Of a DNA stretch of 64,000 nt, positions 9,621-20,417 are shown in pieces. Origin of the DNA: Ostrinia nubilalis (lineage: Eukaryota; Arthropoda; Insecta; Lepidoptera; Crambidae); contig NC_087095.1 of NCBI RefSeq assembly GCF_963855985.1, positions 2,738,001-2,802,000 on the forward strand, given 5' to 3'. Within the stretch, counting starts at the first letter, position 1; the number at the start of each line of letters is the position of its first letter. The translations under genes and the position numbers were made by a program. Below the pieces are notes generated by a model. It did not search any database, was not told the origin of the DNA, and saw nothing but the letters and a program-made list of their open reading frames with translations.

Positions 9621-11237
9621 TACCATATGCTCGTACATGACACGGTTGAGGCTATGCTCTTTCATACAGCTATACAGATACTTACTGCGATAAGATCCCG
9701 AGCAAAACCTTTTGTTTGTAGATCGTTGGTTTGTGCACAGCATTTGATTTGTATTTGACACTGCAATCCTAGAGGAACGGCAAATTCCCGAAATCGCGAG
9801 ACGAAATAATTATTGATGCGGTGGCGCACGTGCCGAAAAGGCTTGGGATAGTGTTAACAACACACACCATTTCTATTCACACGTTGGTGTTTGAATCTGT
9901 GACCATTTCTATCCACTTTTATGACATCACAGATTGAAGTTAGAGAAACATGAAACACATTGCAGCGATCGAGTAGATGTTATGCGCGCGAGTACGAGTG
10001 AGCGCATTGACAACGCGACGTGCGCTCGCTTCCGCGTGCCGGCTGCTACTAGTGAGTTTTAGTGGGGAGGTCGGCGCGCGCGCTGCTTTTTCGTACCTAC
10101 CTTCATTTGTTTGAGCGGCGCGGTGGATTGTTATTTTATTGTAAATACGATTCTGAATTATAATGCTATACGCCATAAAGGTAGATATCCTTTGAATATC
10201 TAAAGGTTACTAATATAAAAATAAAAAAGAACTTTTAAGTTTAACAAGTCAAATTGAATCGATGATATTATCATCTTTATGTGCAATTTTTACTTAAGGT
10301 AAATACAATTTCAGTCTTATTATAAAAGAAACAATCACTATTTTAAATTGTCGAGCTGGAAACCTCTGAAAACAATTCAAATTGTGATTGCGATTAAGGA
10401 GCTTACCCAAAAATCTATTTGCTTCTCCCGTACAAAGAATTGGAATTTTAGATGTCATTTGCTCACTCTATTCGTAAAGGTGCGGTTTCACCAAAAGCGT
10501 AATAGAAAAGGTAAGTGCCTTATTATCTTTATCATTAGAGATTCTATCATTACAGAGGTTACCTCTGTGAAATATAGAAGGTTTAATTGGATGTCTGTGT
10601 TCCATCACCCAAAGCTTAGTGGAAAAACTAGGTGTTCGCTCTAGAATTCACTGATAATGACAATCTTGAGACGGTACAAACTACGCTCTGCCTGAAAGAG
10701 AGCCAGCGGAAAGCGCTGCCATTACCTATATAACTAAATATCTAGCTAAGACATACTACCAAATAGAGTTTGGTATTCCTGAGGGTTACAAAATAGGTTA
10801 CTCTAAAAACACTGTCGTTAAAAATGCAAACAAATTCAAGCGATGAGATCGAACCTTAAATCGATTTTAATCTTCTTTGCGAAAACACAACACTTCACCT
10901 GTGCCATTTGGGATAAAAACCTTCGCTAATTCTTTACGTCATCGCAAATTCAGTCCCTAACTCTCGATGATAGAAGCCTTTTTCGCTCAGCTATGTCTCG
11001 TCTCATATGAAAAATTCGGAATTTCTTTTAGGAATTAACAGGAATGTTTCATTGGAAATAAAAACGAACTTGGCAAATTTCAACAACGAAATACGATCAG
11101 GAGTTTCGTCACTACACTTTTGGGTCTTGGTGTCTTATTTTTGGCGTATACTTACGTATTTCGGAAGGCAACGCTATGAAAATTGAAACTTAGAACAGTT
11201 CAAGGCAAACTGCATTCGGTTACTTTATTATTTATTA
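9621..11237. other. Noncoding stretch
   Basis: No gene is supported. 9830-10150 is a GC-richer block with GCGCGC runs. 10430-10650 holds a short hairpin (ACAGAGGTTACCTCTGT) and open frames without recognisable domains. The rest is AT-rich. I cannot assign any of it. Confidence 0.3.
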
Positions 11238-11405
11238 ACTAGCGGCCACCCGCGACTTCGTACGCGTGGATCCCGTTTTAGGGGTGGAGTTTCGTAAAAT
11301 CCTTTCTTAGCGGACGCCTGCGTCATAACATTTACCTGCATGCCAAATTTCAGCCCGATCCGTCTAGTGGCTGTGCGTTGATAGATCACTATGTCAGTCA
11401 GTCAC
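11238..11405 (-). mobile_element. Helitron-like element, degraded second family
   Basis: On the minus strand it ends GTCGCGGGTGGCCGCTAG, the same 3' end type as 59898-60088. The rest (ATCCGTCTAGTGGCTGTGCG, ACTATGTCAGTCAGTCACC) matches a moth repeat with short GTCA iterations. The 5' end is not clear. Confidence 0.55.
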
Positions 11406-11544
11406 CTTTGAGTTAGTTATCTTTATTTCAATATTAAAAATGTCAATGCCAATGGATATTCGCAACATCAGAACTATTGGCTTTTCAAGGGCCTGTAACA
11501 TGTTAGGAGACTTGTCTTTGGTTGATATTATCATCATTATATCA

Positions 11545-11650
11545 GCCATAGCATAGGAGGTCCACTGCTGAACATAGGCCTCCCCAATGATTTCTGTAAT
11601 GATCGGTTGGTAGCGGTCTGCATCCAGCGCCTTCCTGTTACCTTTATGAT
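11545..11650 (-). mobile_element. RTE LINE 3' stub
   Basis: CCACTGCTGAACATAGGCC, then CGGTTGGTAGCGGTCTGCATCC, give the usual RTE tail on the minus strand (residues like GEAYVQQWTS). It lies just past the 3' end of the odorant receptor gene. Confidence 0.7.
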
Positions 11651-11783
11651 TGATATTAATAAAACAATAATTGCATAATTCATCTAAAACTACTTTAATG
11701 AAATTAGGTACCGAACAACTACAGGCTAAACGTGAAGGGAGCAAGTACTTTAAGTACTTGTCCTTTATGACTTAAATCTTCTT

Positions 11784-11846
11784 TTACTCTCTCTTGTGCG
11801 TTGCTGACTGCAATACGGTAAATGCTTGATAACCGCCTTTGACACA
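11784..11846 (-). CDS. Odorant receptor exon 5 (terminal)
   Basis: 63 bp with acceptor TTTACTTGCAG|T. It encodes CVKGGYQAFTVLQSATHKRE and a TAA. The GYxxFTVLQ ending is the family's usual C-terminus. A perfect CAAGTACTT/AAGTACTTG hairpin lies about 25 bp downstream of the stop. Confidence 0.85.
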   Translation of the reverse strand, partial: CVKGGYQAFTVLQSATHKRE

Positions 11847-14778
11847 CTGCAAGTAAATAATAATAAAATCAATATAATTGGTAAATAAAAACTGAGGAGT
11901 TTGTTTATAATTTGGAACAGGGACTACTGTTTTGATACAAAAATATTTTTGTGTTGAATAGTCCATTTATTGAGAAAGGCTATTGTATCTCGCTACGACT
12001 AATAGGAGCGAAGCATCAACGAAAAATATTGAATAAATAAATAAAAAACATTTAAACGATTTTCATTTTCTCTGAGAGATTTTACTCAGCGAGAGACGTC
12101 CACCCACAAGGTATATTGACGACCTCAAAAAGGAAGCAGGAAGGCACTGGATGCAGGCTGCTACAAACCTGGCGATGTGGAAGTCATTGGGGGAGGACTA
12201 TGTTCAGCAGTGGACGACTGATTCTGGATCTGTTGAATACATTTTGAGCCATACGATTGTATGATACTTACTGTACTCATTGTCAGTAAAGAAAATTCAC
12301 TGCCGATCGCAGTTTTCATACGAAACTTCTTCTGCATGTAGCTTACCAATATGTAGTAACATTTCTTATCTTTTGCTGACAGATTTATCCAATCGAAGTT
12401 CAATAGAGCTAAGCTCCATTTTTCCGCCTAAAAATAATCAAATATTTATCATCATCCTAAACAAAATAACAAGTAAGTGTTTAAGCCAGTCAAACAGGCA
12501 TTGTGATCATCAAATGGCACCAATGTTATAACTGTTTAAATAATTTGACTTTTTTATTAAACAATATTTTTTTCAAGAAAAAATCTGATGGAACAGAAAA
12601 CTTGTGATTTACCCTCCAAGGATTTACTTGATATAGTTGAAACATTATTTCTATAAATTCTTAATCAGTAGTAGTAGGTTACCTTGTTTATAATTTGCTC
12701 TCCAAACCAGTTATAAACAAAAAGTTCTCCCATGACCGGCAGTATGTTGGACAAGAATGCCCAGTCCACCCCCTGAAATACGAAGATATAGAGCCAGCCA
12801 GTTTAGATTTCGTGACGGCATGTTACATCTTAGGTCAAAATGTATAAAGACAGTCCGCGACCCATAAAGGCCTATTCAAACCTGAGCGATATTGGCTGCC
12901 GCTGTGGGTAGAGGTACATACCGCGCGGGTTTCGCTCAGGTATTTAGTATCAAGTACCGCGGCTAGAGCGACCTGAGCTTAGGTATGAACAGTAATATTA
13001 CCGCATACCCACTGGGGTGTCTCTGCCGCAGACGGTAGCGAATACCGCTTAGGTCTGAACAGTATTATTACCGCATACCCATTGGGTTTTCTCTGCCGCA
13101 GACGGTAGCGAAGACCACTTAGGTCTGAATAGGCCTTTACAGTCCACGCGACCTATCATTGGCCTAATAATTATGATCGCGCTGGGGGCGATGGCGATCT
13201 GCACGCGTTGGTGTGGTTGAAGCATCAAAATGCTGTTTAAAAGTCAAAATAACGTAATTCAATTAATTTTAGACAAGAACATTTGCAGTACAATTCAAAC
13301 AACACGAACAAAAGAGGAAGGAATAACTGAACATCATTATTATATCGTGTTAATTAATTTATTTAAGAAGCACTAAGCCTAACATTGTATTTATATAGGT
13401 GCTTGTTCACACGGAGAAGTCCCGTTTTTTTGCAGGATTCCGTTAAATAGTATGCGTATTTAAGGCTGGGTTGCACCATCTCACTTTAACTTTGACAAAC
13501 GTCAAAAATCTGTCAAACTCCATACAAAAAGTACCGGTTATCGTCATAGTTACCGTTAAAGTTAGGTGGTGCAACTCAGCCTTAATACCAACATTCATAC
13601 AAACATCCCGTTTGCAGTGTCCCCAAAAAACTGATCCGTACGTATTTGGAATTGGAATTTCAAACACCACACATTTTGTTTGAATGTTATGTTCACACGA
13701 CAATCCATTTCTGCGGGATCCTGCTTAACTGGGTCCCAGGTCCTGGACTGCAAATCTGGATTGCCATGGGAACGAGCCTTTACCTGGGTAATTAGCAGGA
13801 GTATAACGCAAATGCCCGCCGCTACACTAATGAGAGGCAGTAGTGCTAGCCACTTGAAGACTGAATTCAAAACGTCTAGGAAGCTGAAATACAGATAAAA
13901 TGATTGTAAACCTATGATAAAAAGAACAAGTAGGTACTGCCTTAAAGTCAACTTGCTAAGAAAGAAAAATAGTTATTAAAGAATACGTACTCGATCAACT
14001 TTACGTGGGCTACGTAGAAATTCCTTAAACTATCATTCAAGCGAGTAGCATACTGAAGTTTGCTTTCATTTCTCCTTTCTTCTACTATCAGAAACTTTGC
14101 CGCACTGTCGCATGCAGAACAGAAGAAGAGCATTATTACTACAAACCACATATCAGGGACTAAGATAAGAAACCCAGCCTCGAACATAAAGAAACTGTGC
14201 GCGAACAACCCTATCTCGTAGTACGGTGATCTCATAGGCATCAAAATAGAAGTTGTCTTCGAAATTGTCCTCTTTTCTCCTTGGACATAGTGCCACATTG
14301 CTGCCAAGAAATATATCGCCATCGGAAAATTTGACGAAAACAACATAAACTTTACTAGTGACCGCGTCTTCTTTAACAATTGTTCCATCTTTTCTTCGGA
14401 GTCGTCGGTGATGAATTTGCACACCGTAGTCTTGAATGCGATGTACAGCTTCTGAAAATCTTTCCGAGCCATAAGAAAGAAGTAGTATCTGGACGGGATT
14501 AAAGCGGCTATGATGTACGTGAATGAGCCTTCAGCGATGAGTTTGACATCGTCTGTGCCGCCGACGAATTCCCAGGTGCCTATTAAGACGTAGAACATAA
14601 AAGCTCCGAGTACCAGTTGGTGTGGCAACGACTTCATCCAGCTCCAGTACGGATCGAGAATTTGATTGCCGACTGCTCGCTGTGTAATGAGAATAGCGCG
14701 CATTACTTCGTCAATTTCGCTCCTATCGCCGACAGTGCGAGTGCATTTTTCGATAATTCCCTTGGGGATTATTTTCAT
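11784..14778 (-). CDS. Odorant receptor (insect 7tm_6 family), five exons
   Basis: Five exons join in frame to a 398-residue protein, the normal length for lepidopteran odorant receptors: 14778-13991, 13883-13784, 12772-12683, 12427-12272 and 11846-11784. All four introns are GT-AG (107, 1011, 255 and 425 bp). The protein should sit in the dendrite membrane of olfactory neurons and form a ligand-gated cation channel with the co-receptor Orco; this is family knowledge. Hydrophobic segments fall at about residues 51-70, 82-103, 141-162, 192-219, 265-296, 298-320 and 367-392. The C-terminal part (LFVYNWFGEQII, LNFDWINLSAKDKK, GGYQAFTVLQ) shows the family pattern. The start is the ATG at 14776-14778 in an AAAAATG context. 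The ligand and orthologue cannot be told from sequence alone. No frameshift or internal stop is present, so it looks functional. Confidence 0.9.
12095..12232 (+). mobile_element. RTE LINE 3' stub in receptor intron 4
   Basis: GACGTCCACCCACAAGG, GGATGCAGGCTGC and GGAGGACTATGTTCAGCAGTGG match the RTE tail on the plus strand, antisense to the receptor. It leaves the splice sites of intron 4 untouched. Confidence 0.7.
12272..12427 (-). CDS. Odorant receptor exon 4
   Basis: 156 bp (52 codons), phase 0 at both ends, acceptor TTATTTTTAG|G, donor ACA|GTAAGT. It encodes LNFDWINLSAKDKKCYYILV and the lead-in to the last membrane segment, ending LLTMST. An ATG 30 bp in is internal, not a start. Confidence 0.88.
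12683..12772 (-). CDS. Odorant receptor exon 3
   Basis: 90 bp, phase 0 at both ends, acceptor CGTATTTCAG|G, donor AAG|GTAACC. The 30 residues include GELFVYNWFGEQII, the well-conserved family stretch before the last intracellular loop. It is too short to show up as a long open frame. Confidence 0.88.
12865..13139. mobile_element. MITE with internal tandem duplication, receptor intron 2
   Basis: Ends TAAAGGCCTATTCA and TGAATAGGCCTTTA are perfect 14-bp inverted repeats. Inside, a unit of roughly 70-80 bp (GAACAGTA-TATTACCGCATACCCA ... CTGCCGCAGACGGTAGCGAA) is present twice in tandem. Similar CAGTCC(A)CGCGACC words flank both sides, which may be a duplication older than the element. Confidence 0.65.
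13461..13584 (+). mobile_element. Palindromic MITE, GGTTGCACCATC family, copy 2 (receptor intron 2)
   Basis: Full-length 124-bp copy: GGCTGGGTTGCACCATC at the left and GGTGGTGCAACTCAGCC at the right, with a GTTTGACAGATTTTTGACG-type core (in inverse). It is the best-preserved copy in the window. Confidence 0.8.
13784..13883 (-). CDS. Odorant receptor exon 2
   Basis: 100 bp with acceptor CTGTATTTCAG|C and donor CCCAG|GTAAAG. It encodes a hydrophobic span FLDVLNSVFKWLALLPLI and on to LLLITQ, the fifth membrane segment. It ends in phase 0. Confidence 0.85.
13991..14778 (-). CDS. Odorant receptor exon 1
   Basis: 788 bp encoding residues 1-262 plus two bases. The open frame runs a little further (to 13948), but the splice donor is GA|GTACGT, which leaves phase 2 and joins to the C of exon 2 to make an Asp codon. 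The alternative GT three bases on would give the wrong frame for exon 2. It carries the intracellular N-terminus, four predicted membrane segments and the long extracellular loop (about residues 163-190). Confidence 0.9.
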
Positions 14779-15185
14779 TTTTGCAACCGATTTGACGAGT
14801 ACGTACGCCGGAATTAAAGAGGGTTATGATTTCGAAATGTTTCCGAATGAACGCATCGCACGGGACAGGCAGTAACAGACGATGAACTATTTTTTTATTT
14901 TTGTGTTTATTGTATTGTACTTTCAGAAAAACATTTTGCATAGAATAAATAGGTACAATATGAGTTCTTATTACATAGGCGCGGCGTTAATTTTTTAACC
15001 AACTCAAAAAAGGAGGAGGAATTAATTACAGCCACAATTTATGAACCAGAAATCTACCTACCACATACTATATGTAGATATCACGACAAGATTTATTCGT
15101 GCTGTTCTTGCTAGGATAACGGGAGAGCAATCTCTATGGTGATATCAAAGTATTAGTGTCCAACATTGCTTTTCGACGTCACGCA
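14779..15185. other. Upstream flank of the odorant receptor gene
   Basis: No coding signal is recognised. This would contain the receptor promoter and 5' untranslated region on the minus strand. No clear TATA box is called. An AATAAA on the minus strand near 15093 could serve the candidate exon at 15186. Confidence 0.3.
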
Positions 15186-15391
15186 TTACGACCGTTTGTC
15201 ATCGCCCTCAGTCCATTCAATGGTTTCCAGGAATCCACCCGTTTTCCAGAACCAGGTGAATTCCAATAACGCTTTATCACCCGTCTGTATCTGCTGATGG
15301 CCGCTGCAATTATTCAATCGTACTAATTGATCCTTCACCGCCTTATATCTGTAACTCGTCATATGCAATTTGGTAGCTGTTACCAACTATG
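15186..15391 (-). CDS. Candidate terminal exon of an unknown host gene
   Basis: A minus-strand frame of about 66 codons ends at a TAA at 15186. It is flanked upstream by a possible acceptor (TTGCATAG|TTGG) and downstream by an AATAAA about 90 bp past the stop. Its residues (LVRLNNCSGHQQIQTGDKAL, then LEFTWFWKTGGFLETIEWTEGDD) have coding-like composition and differ from all repeats here. I do not recognise the protein and found no matching upstream exon. It could be a relic. Confidence 0.25.
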
Positions 15392-15953
15392 CAATTTCAA
15401 GCATTAACTATGCAGTCAGTAATTACGCTAAAAACCACAGTTAAACTCGATTGGAAACCCTATTGGAAGAACATAACGTTCAGATTAGATCAACCAATTG
15501 CTTCGGGTTTAAGTGATTAAAAGGCATTTGTGAAATTGGTCTTCGTTTGAAAGGCACGGCCATATTTTTCGGCCATAAACTGTTTTTGCTTTTATCGACA
15601 GCTCGAGTAACCTTTTTACTGATTACTGTATTCATTACCTTTTTCTTAAGTATCAGATTAATACTTTATTGGGTAGTGGAAAGAAAATGTTGTACCGTTA
15701 AATTAATTTACCTTGTATCGGAAAAATATCACCCTCTTTCCTGTGCTAGCATTTCAATAAAAAGTTTTAGTTTTCTTTGGATAGCATAACAAAAGTTTTT
15801 CAAAATATTGATAAATAAATTAATTCATTCATTTATTTGCACAGAAACATAGGTAATCCTTCTTCTTCACTATCGTCAGGGTTTTCCACTGTCATCATAA
15901 TTCTGTCAATTATTCATTTGACACCATTTAATGTGCCTCCTGAATTCCTTTAA
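15392..15953. other. Noncoding stretch
   Basis: AT-rich; an 80-codon open frame at 15547 has a hydrophobic, low-complexity translation and no recognisable domain. I see nothing else. Confidence 0.3.
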
Positions 15954-16074
15954 AGGTTTGGCCAAACCAATGCGATCACACGCGATCAGCCGGCGTGCAG
16001 CGATGGCGACCAGACTTAAATGTATTGATCACCATCGCTGCAAGCCGGCTGATCGCGTTGGTTTGGCCGAACCT
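15954..16074. mobile_element. Harbinger-type MITE with TAA target duplication
   Basis: Long inverted arms (AGGTTTGGCCAAACCAATGC near the left, TTGGTTTGGCCGAACCT at the right, plus GCGATCAGCCGGC and GCCGGCTGATCGC inside) and TAA on both sides (15951-15953, 16075-16077). The 3-bp TAA duplication suggests PIF/Harbinger. Confidence 0.65.
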
Positions 16075-16117
16075 TAAGATAGTCACAATAGTCAGGTTAA
16101 TTTGAAGGCTACAAAAA

Positions 16118-16121
<4 letters not shown>

Positions 16122-16151
<30 letters not shown>
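16122..16151. repeat. (AG)n microsatellite
   Basis: About 15 uninterrupted AG dinucleotides. Confidence 0.95.
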
Positions 16152-16154
<3 letters not shown>

Positions 16155-16215
16155 TGTAACTTGATGCGCTGTCGCCGATAAATGAAAAAGTTATGAATTT
16201 ATCGTTCGTTCGTTC

Positions 16216-16500
16216 GTTTCAGCCAAATGACGTTCACTGCTGGACAAAGGCCTCCTCCAAGGTTTTCCACAATGCACGGTCCTACGCTGCCCGCATCCAG
16301 GCTCTCGACAGCGACCTCTACCAGATCGTCGGTCCACCTAGTAGGAGGCCTGCCCACGCTACGCTGAGGAGATCCGCAGGAGAACCAAAGTGACCGACAT
16401 AGCTCGCAGAATTGCTAAAATCAAGTGGCAGTTGGCGGGGCACATAGCTCATAGAGACGATGGCCGTTGGGGCAGAAAAGTTCTCGAGTAGCGACCACGG
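16216..16500. mobile_element. RTE LINE 3' stub, fold-back chimera
   Basis: 16216-16365 reads as an RTE tail on the minus strand (CCACTGCTGGACAAAGGCC ... GGTCCACCTAGTAGGAGGCC). At about 16366 it switches: 16366-16500 (GAGGAGATCCGCAGGAGAAC ... GATGGCCGTTGGGGC) reads in the plus orientation. The two arms come from adjacent parts of the same element and now point away from each other. Confidence 0.7.
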
Positions 16501-18389
16501 GCTGGATGAATTTATCATCATCACTTATAAATAAGTATACCTAAGTATTATATTCTTGTACATAAAGGCTGCTAGCATTCCAGGCATTTAATTCAAGCGT
16601 TAAATTTCGGTGGTGTAATCGTAAACTCCTGTTCGGAACACAGGAATGCTTTTAGTAAAACGATATGATAAAACAGTTTATATGTATAATCATTTTCGTT
16701 TGACGGCTTTGTTCCAATGCTGTTTACGTGTAGATATTTATCTGAAATAGCACAATTGAGACCACTAAAGAGGGGGTTTACAAACTGCATGTAAGGGGTT
16801 CATGTTTTTCAATGGTAAAACTTTTATTTCAATTTCCCTGTCAATATTGAATCAATTCGTATAGTTTTATTCATTTAAGGTCCTAGCTACCTTCTAAATT
16901 AATTATCTTTAACCTAACACCTGCCCTGCTTAATGGGTGACTGAATGAAAAAGCTAAATACCAGATGGAAACGATAAGTGATCTCACTCGATTATTTCTA
17001 AACTATAAAAGATATCGAATCACTGGTTACTAGTCCTAAAAGTGCATTACAAGCTCTATCAAACGGTATAAACTGGATCAGTCCAAAATTGTAATGTTTT
17101 CAGTTATTATGATAAAAAAGTATGCTCATTATTAAAATAATCATAGATTCTGAGGAAAATACATTAAAAGTCTATACTTAAGCAAACCCCAAATGCACCT
17201 TTAATTTAGCAAGTAAAAGTTGAACTGTTCTTTAATACTTCATAATTAATGTTAATACTCGTAAATTATTGTTCGTCAGATTTCATTAGATCAAAATTTG
17301 TATACTTTAAGTTTCATAATTGGTTTTCCAATAATGAGGCAAATGAACAACCTTTACTAAAACAAGGGAGTATTATTAACGAATAATTATGTTTTAATTG
17401 ATCACAAATTGCAGCTCCAAAAATAAACAATTACTGTGAACATCGAACTAACGCTTTATTTACACATGGACTAACCTTATTTATGTTCAAATGTACGACT
17501 AAACAAGATAGGTAAATATGTACTTATATCTATGTAAAACTACGCAGTTTCATTATCGGTTTTAGGTAACATAATTTACATTGTAGAGGGAATTTCCTAT
17601 TTCAATGACAGAGGTAGTAAAACAATTATTTATTTCAGCCTAAGCGCTATACAGCCTCGTAAAGTGTAATTTGGTGCTGACCGACACTAAACAGCTTTTA
17701 CGAGCCGCGTGCGCTGCCTTTCGTTACTTCCTCAGCCATAAATGGCATATATGACACTATAAAATCTATTGTTAATTCAGTTTTTTTCACTAACAGCGGA
17801 GGAGCTCTTGGCTCTCCTGAAGAAAAGTGATATCAACACCATCATCATCAGACGATTATTTTAGGTTAGCTTTTAAAGCCACAATGACCCAAACTTCATG
17901 ATGCACCAACAATCAACATTATTACCTATGTTGGGAGCATGCGCTGACCAACTTTCAGCTTTTATAAAATAACGTAGGTCAGGCGTTCATTAACTCAGTC
18001 TCTAGTATATTTTTTTACATTTTGGTTCATTTTTCTGCCCAAATAAGTTTCCTATAATATAACCTATTAAATCTATCTCAGCATTCTAACAAAGAACTTC
18101 AACGGCCAGTCTAGCACTAATCGACTTATAAATGTTATATTACTCCACATTATTAAAGGCAGGCATTAACCGTAACAGCCGCATTTTACAGCCCCTATAC
18201 ATTTAATCGGGGGTTTGATTAAAGGAAACATGGCCTTTTTATTGCCGCCATAGCTATTAAGCGCTGGACACTTATTACAAATAGTAAACGTACGACGTCA
18301 TCAATGCACGCGCTAGTTCAATATTGGCTGGTTCGCTTGTCGAATAGAATATAAAACTTTTTGTTTGACAGAAAGGTATACATAACAAG
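16501..18389. other. Noncoding stretch, probably unique host DNA
   Basis: No gene or named repeat is seen. 18120-18310 is rich in ATTAA/TTAAT and CCGCC words with ordinary complexity, in the style of conserved noncoding DNA, but conservation cannot be judged from one sequence. Confidence 0.3.
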
Positions 18390-18555
18390 TAGGGGAGACC
18401 GAGGAAAGTTGTGACATTGTCGATTTTTTGGAACTTATTTAATTACTACTGAGCTCGTAACAGTTCGCGTTTTTTAGTTCAAGTCTCGAGGTATCAAATA
18501 CGCGCTGTCTCCTAAAACTGACGATGTCACAACTCTCCTCTGTTACAACTTATAG
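18390..18555. repeat. Interspersed repeat, TTGTGACATTGTCG family, copy 1
   Basis: Shares GCGTTTTTTAGTTCAAGTCTC, GTCACAACT and CTCTGTTACAACT with 47022-47190. The two copies are diverged but colinear. The family is not identified. Confidence 0.5.
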
Positions 18556-18639
18556 TTACAAGGTCAAGCAAGACATAGGTACCACAGAGTGCGAAAGAAA
18601 AGTGGTCAGCATAATAGTTAATATGTTGCTGGCAGTATA

Positions 18640-18980
18640 GCCAGCAATCCATTTTTGATATTGTTTATGGTTTTTTTACTTTTTTTAAATATTGTTTTAT
18701 ATTTTGAAGTTGCTTTTTCTACTCTCTTGTGTTCTAGTAAAAATGTTTTGAGCAATATACTGTTTTAGCCCTATTTTGGAGTGTTTCCTTGCTTCTTGCA
18801 TAATATCATCACCGGCAGGCCTATCTATAATATACAGTCCACTCCATCGTCTTTTAACAGCATACATCAAGACCGCCAAGACTTGTCTCAATCTGATTTT
18901 CAGGGGGGCCATCCTTTGTCCCGCGGAGATGAAAGAAAGAAAGATACATTTATTACTTCTATGCTATGTTATTTGAATTC
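18640..18980 (-). mobile_element. LINE-like 3' remnant
   Basis: The minus strand reads LRQVLAVLMYAVKRRWSG and DRPAGDDIMQEARKHSKIG in one frame. In plus sense it ends with a GAAAGAAAGAAAG tract before ACATTTATTA, so the minus strand carries AATAAATGT. It resembles the tail of a moth retroposon, but I cannot name the clade. Confidence 0.35.
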
Positions 18981-19206
18981 AACTTTTTTATTAACATTTA
19001 TTGTAATCCTTAGTTACTAGAAATATCGACGTCCTCTAGTGGTTTGCGTACCGGAATATGCCATAGCTAAATCAATCCACTATGCAAAAAATGTATGTTC
19101 AAAAAATTTTACTTTAAAAATAAATCTCAGTGTGAGGACTTGTTAAATACTAAAACATATACAAAACAGAAACGTACACCGTCCGCGTTACCTACAGGTT
19201 TCAAAT

Positions 19207-19422
19207 AGGGTAAGGTGGGGCACAATGTTACACGGGGTACAATGTTACAATGCATATTTCTCCGTCCCTTTCTATTAGTTGTATGATGTTGGTATACACG
19301 TTTGTCAAGCTCATAAGAGCTGCTGAACTGAGCCGCTGAACATCATACAACTAATAGAAAGGGACGGAGAAATATGCATTGTAACATTGTACCCCGTGTA
19401 ACATTGTGCCCCACCTTACCCT
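19207..19422. repeat. Perfect 84-bp inverted repeat with 48-bp loop
   Basis: 19207-19290 and 19339-19422 are exact reverse complements as far as I can read, starting AGGGTAAGGTGGGGCACAAT. The arm contains two tandem ACAATGTTAC words. No coding frame. Either a young palindromic MITE (flanks give no convincing target duplication) or a hairpin locus. Confidence 0.85.
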
Positions 19423-20417
19423 ACAGAATTTAAAAAATATGACTTTTACCAAACGCTGAATAACGATTGCTTTCACTCTGCTGTTATTCGTAAAGGTACA
19501 CGCTACACGTTACACGCTACACACTACAAAACTCAGGTAACCGTAGCCGGATGCTAAACTCGTTTTTCATATAAACAATACCCTACGATACACGTGTTGG
19601 ACTAACAGACGGAAAGAAAACTGACGCGTGTTTTTGTGATACAAATTAATAATAATATCTTTTGGTAAATATCAAGTATCCTTATGTTTACGACTATGTA
19701 ACAGCAATATACCTTATATTGTATATTTTTATAACAAATCGTTTGGTAGAGTATCTGATTTCGTTATTTTCATGAATGTGAGCTGCTTATACGAGTAATT
19801 GGAATTTTGGACTAATTAGAGAAGAACTGGAGTGACTTTAGGTTAGCTGGAGGAGAGTGCCGAATGATATTAAGTTCGCCCTGTGTACTGTGATTTATGT
19901 GCATTAAGTTTTTGAAGCCTGTGCCATAATGTCAATAACTGTTGCCAAATAGCCAAATTACTTGTGTTATATTTGTTCAGAAAACAAATAGAATAGGTAA
20001 TCTTCAAATCCGTAATATAATGCCCTAAATACGAGTAGGTATATTATGTAACAAAATTGCATAAACATTCTCTCAATTAACAAATTTTAATAAGACCATG
20101 CAAAACAAGAGCACAACGATCACGTTTGTAACAAAAGTATCTCTCTCGATTCTTCGAAGAAATTGTTTTAATATACTCCTGGAGGTGTTAGCAGGGAACA
20201 ACATCAGGATAGCCGTTGGAAAATTAACTTCTCTTTTATACAGAATACCTAGACTTCGGGAATTTGTCGGGTAAACCGTAGACCGTAATGAGACGGCTGG
20301 GAGGTGAGAAAAAAGGCAGATGTGGCTTCTTTTTACGTGAAAAACTTGAAAGTTTTACATTCTTCTTCTTGTCGTGTCGACAACAAACCAGCTCAAAACT
20401 CCGCTACAAGTGTGGCG
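19423..20417. other. Noncoding stretch
   Basis: AT-rich; a short ACACGCTAC iteration lies near 19498-19528. No gene is seen. Confidence 0.3.

Noticed and set aside
9940..10176. Basic 78-codon frame in a GC-rich block
   Set aside because: No domain, no splice context; composition follows the GCGCGC-rich block.
13443..13703. Minus-strand frame beginning MSCEHNIQTK as a possible further receptor exon
   Set aside because: Mostly MITE translation, and it does not fit the splice phase; exon 3 at 12683-12772 does.
14153..14422. 89-codon minus-strand frame
   Set aside because: Out-of-frame shadow of odorant receptor exon 1.
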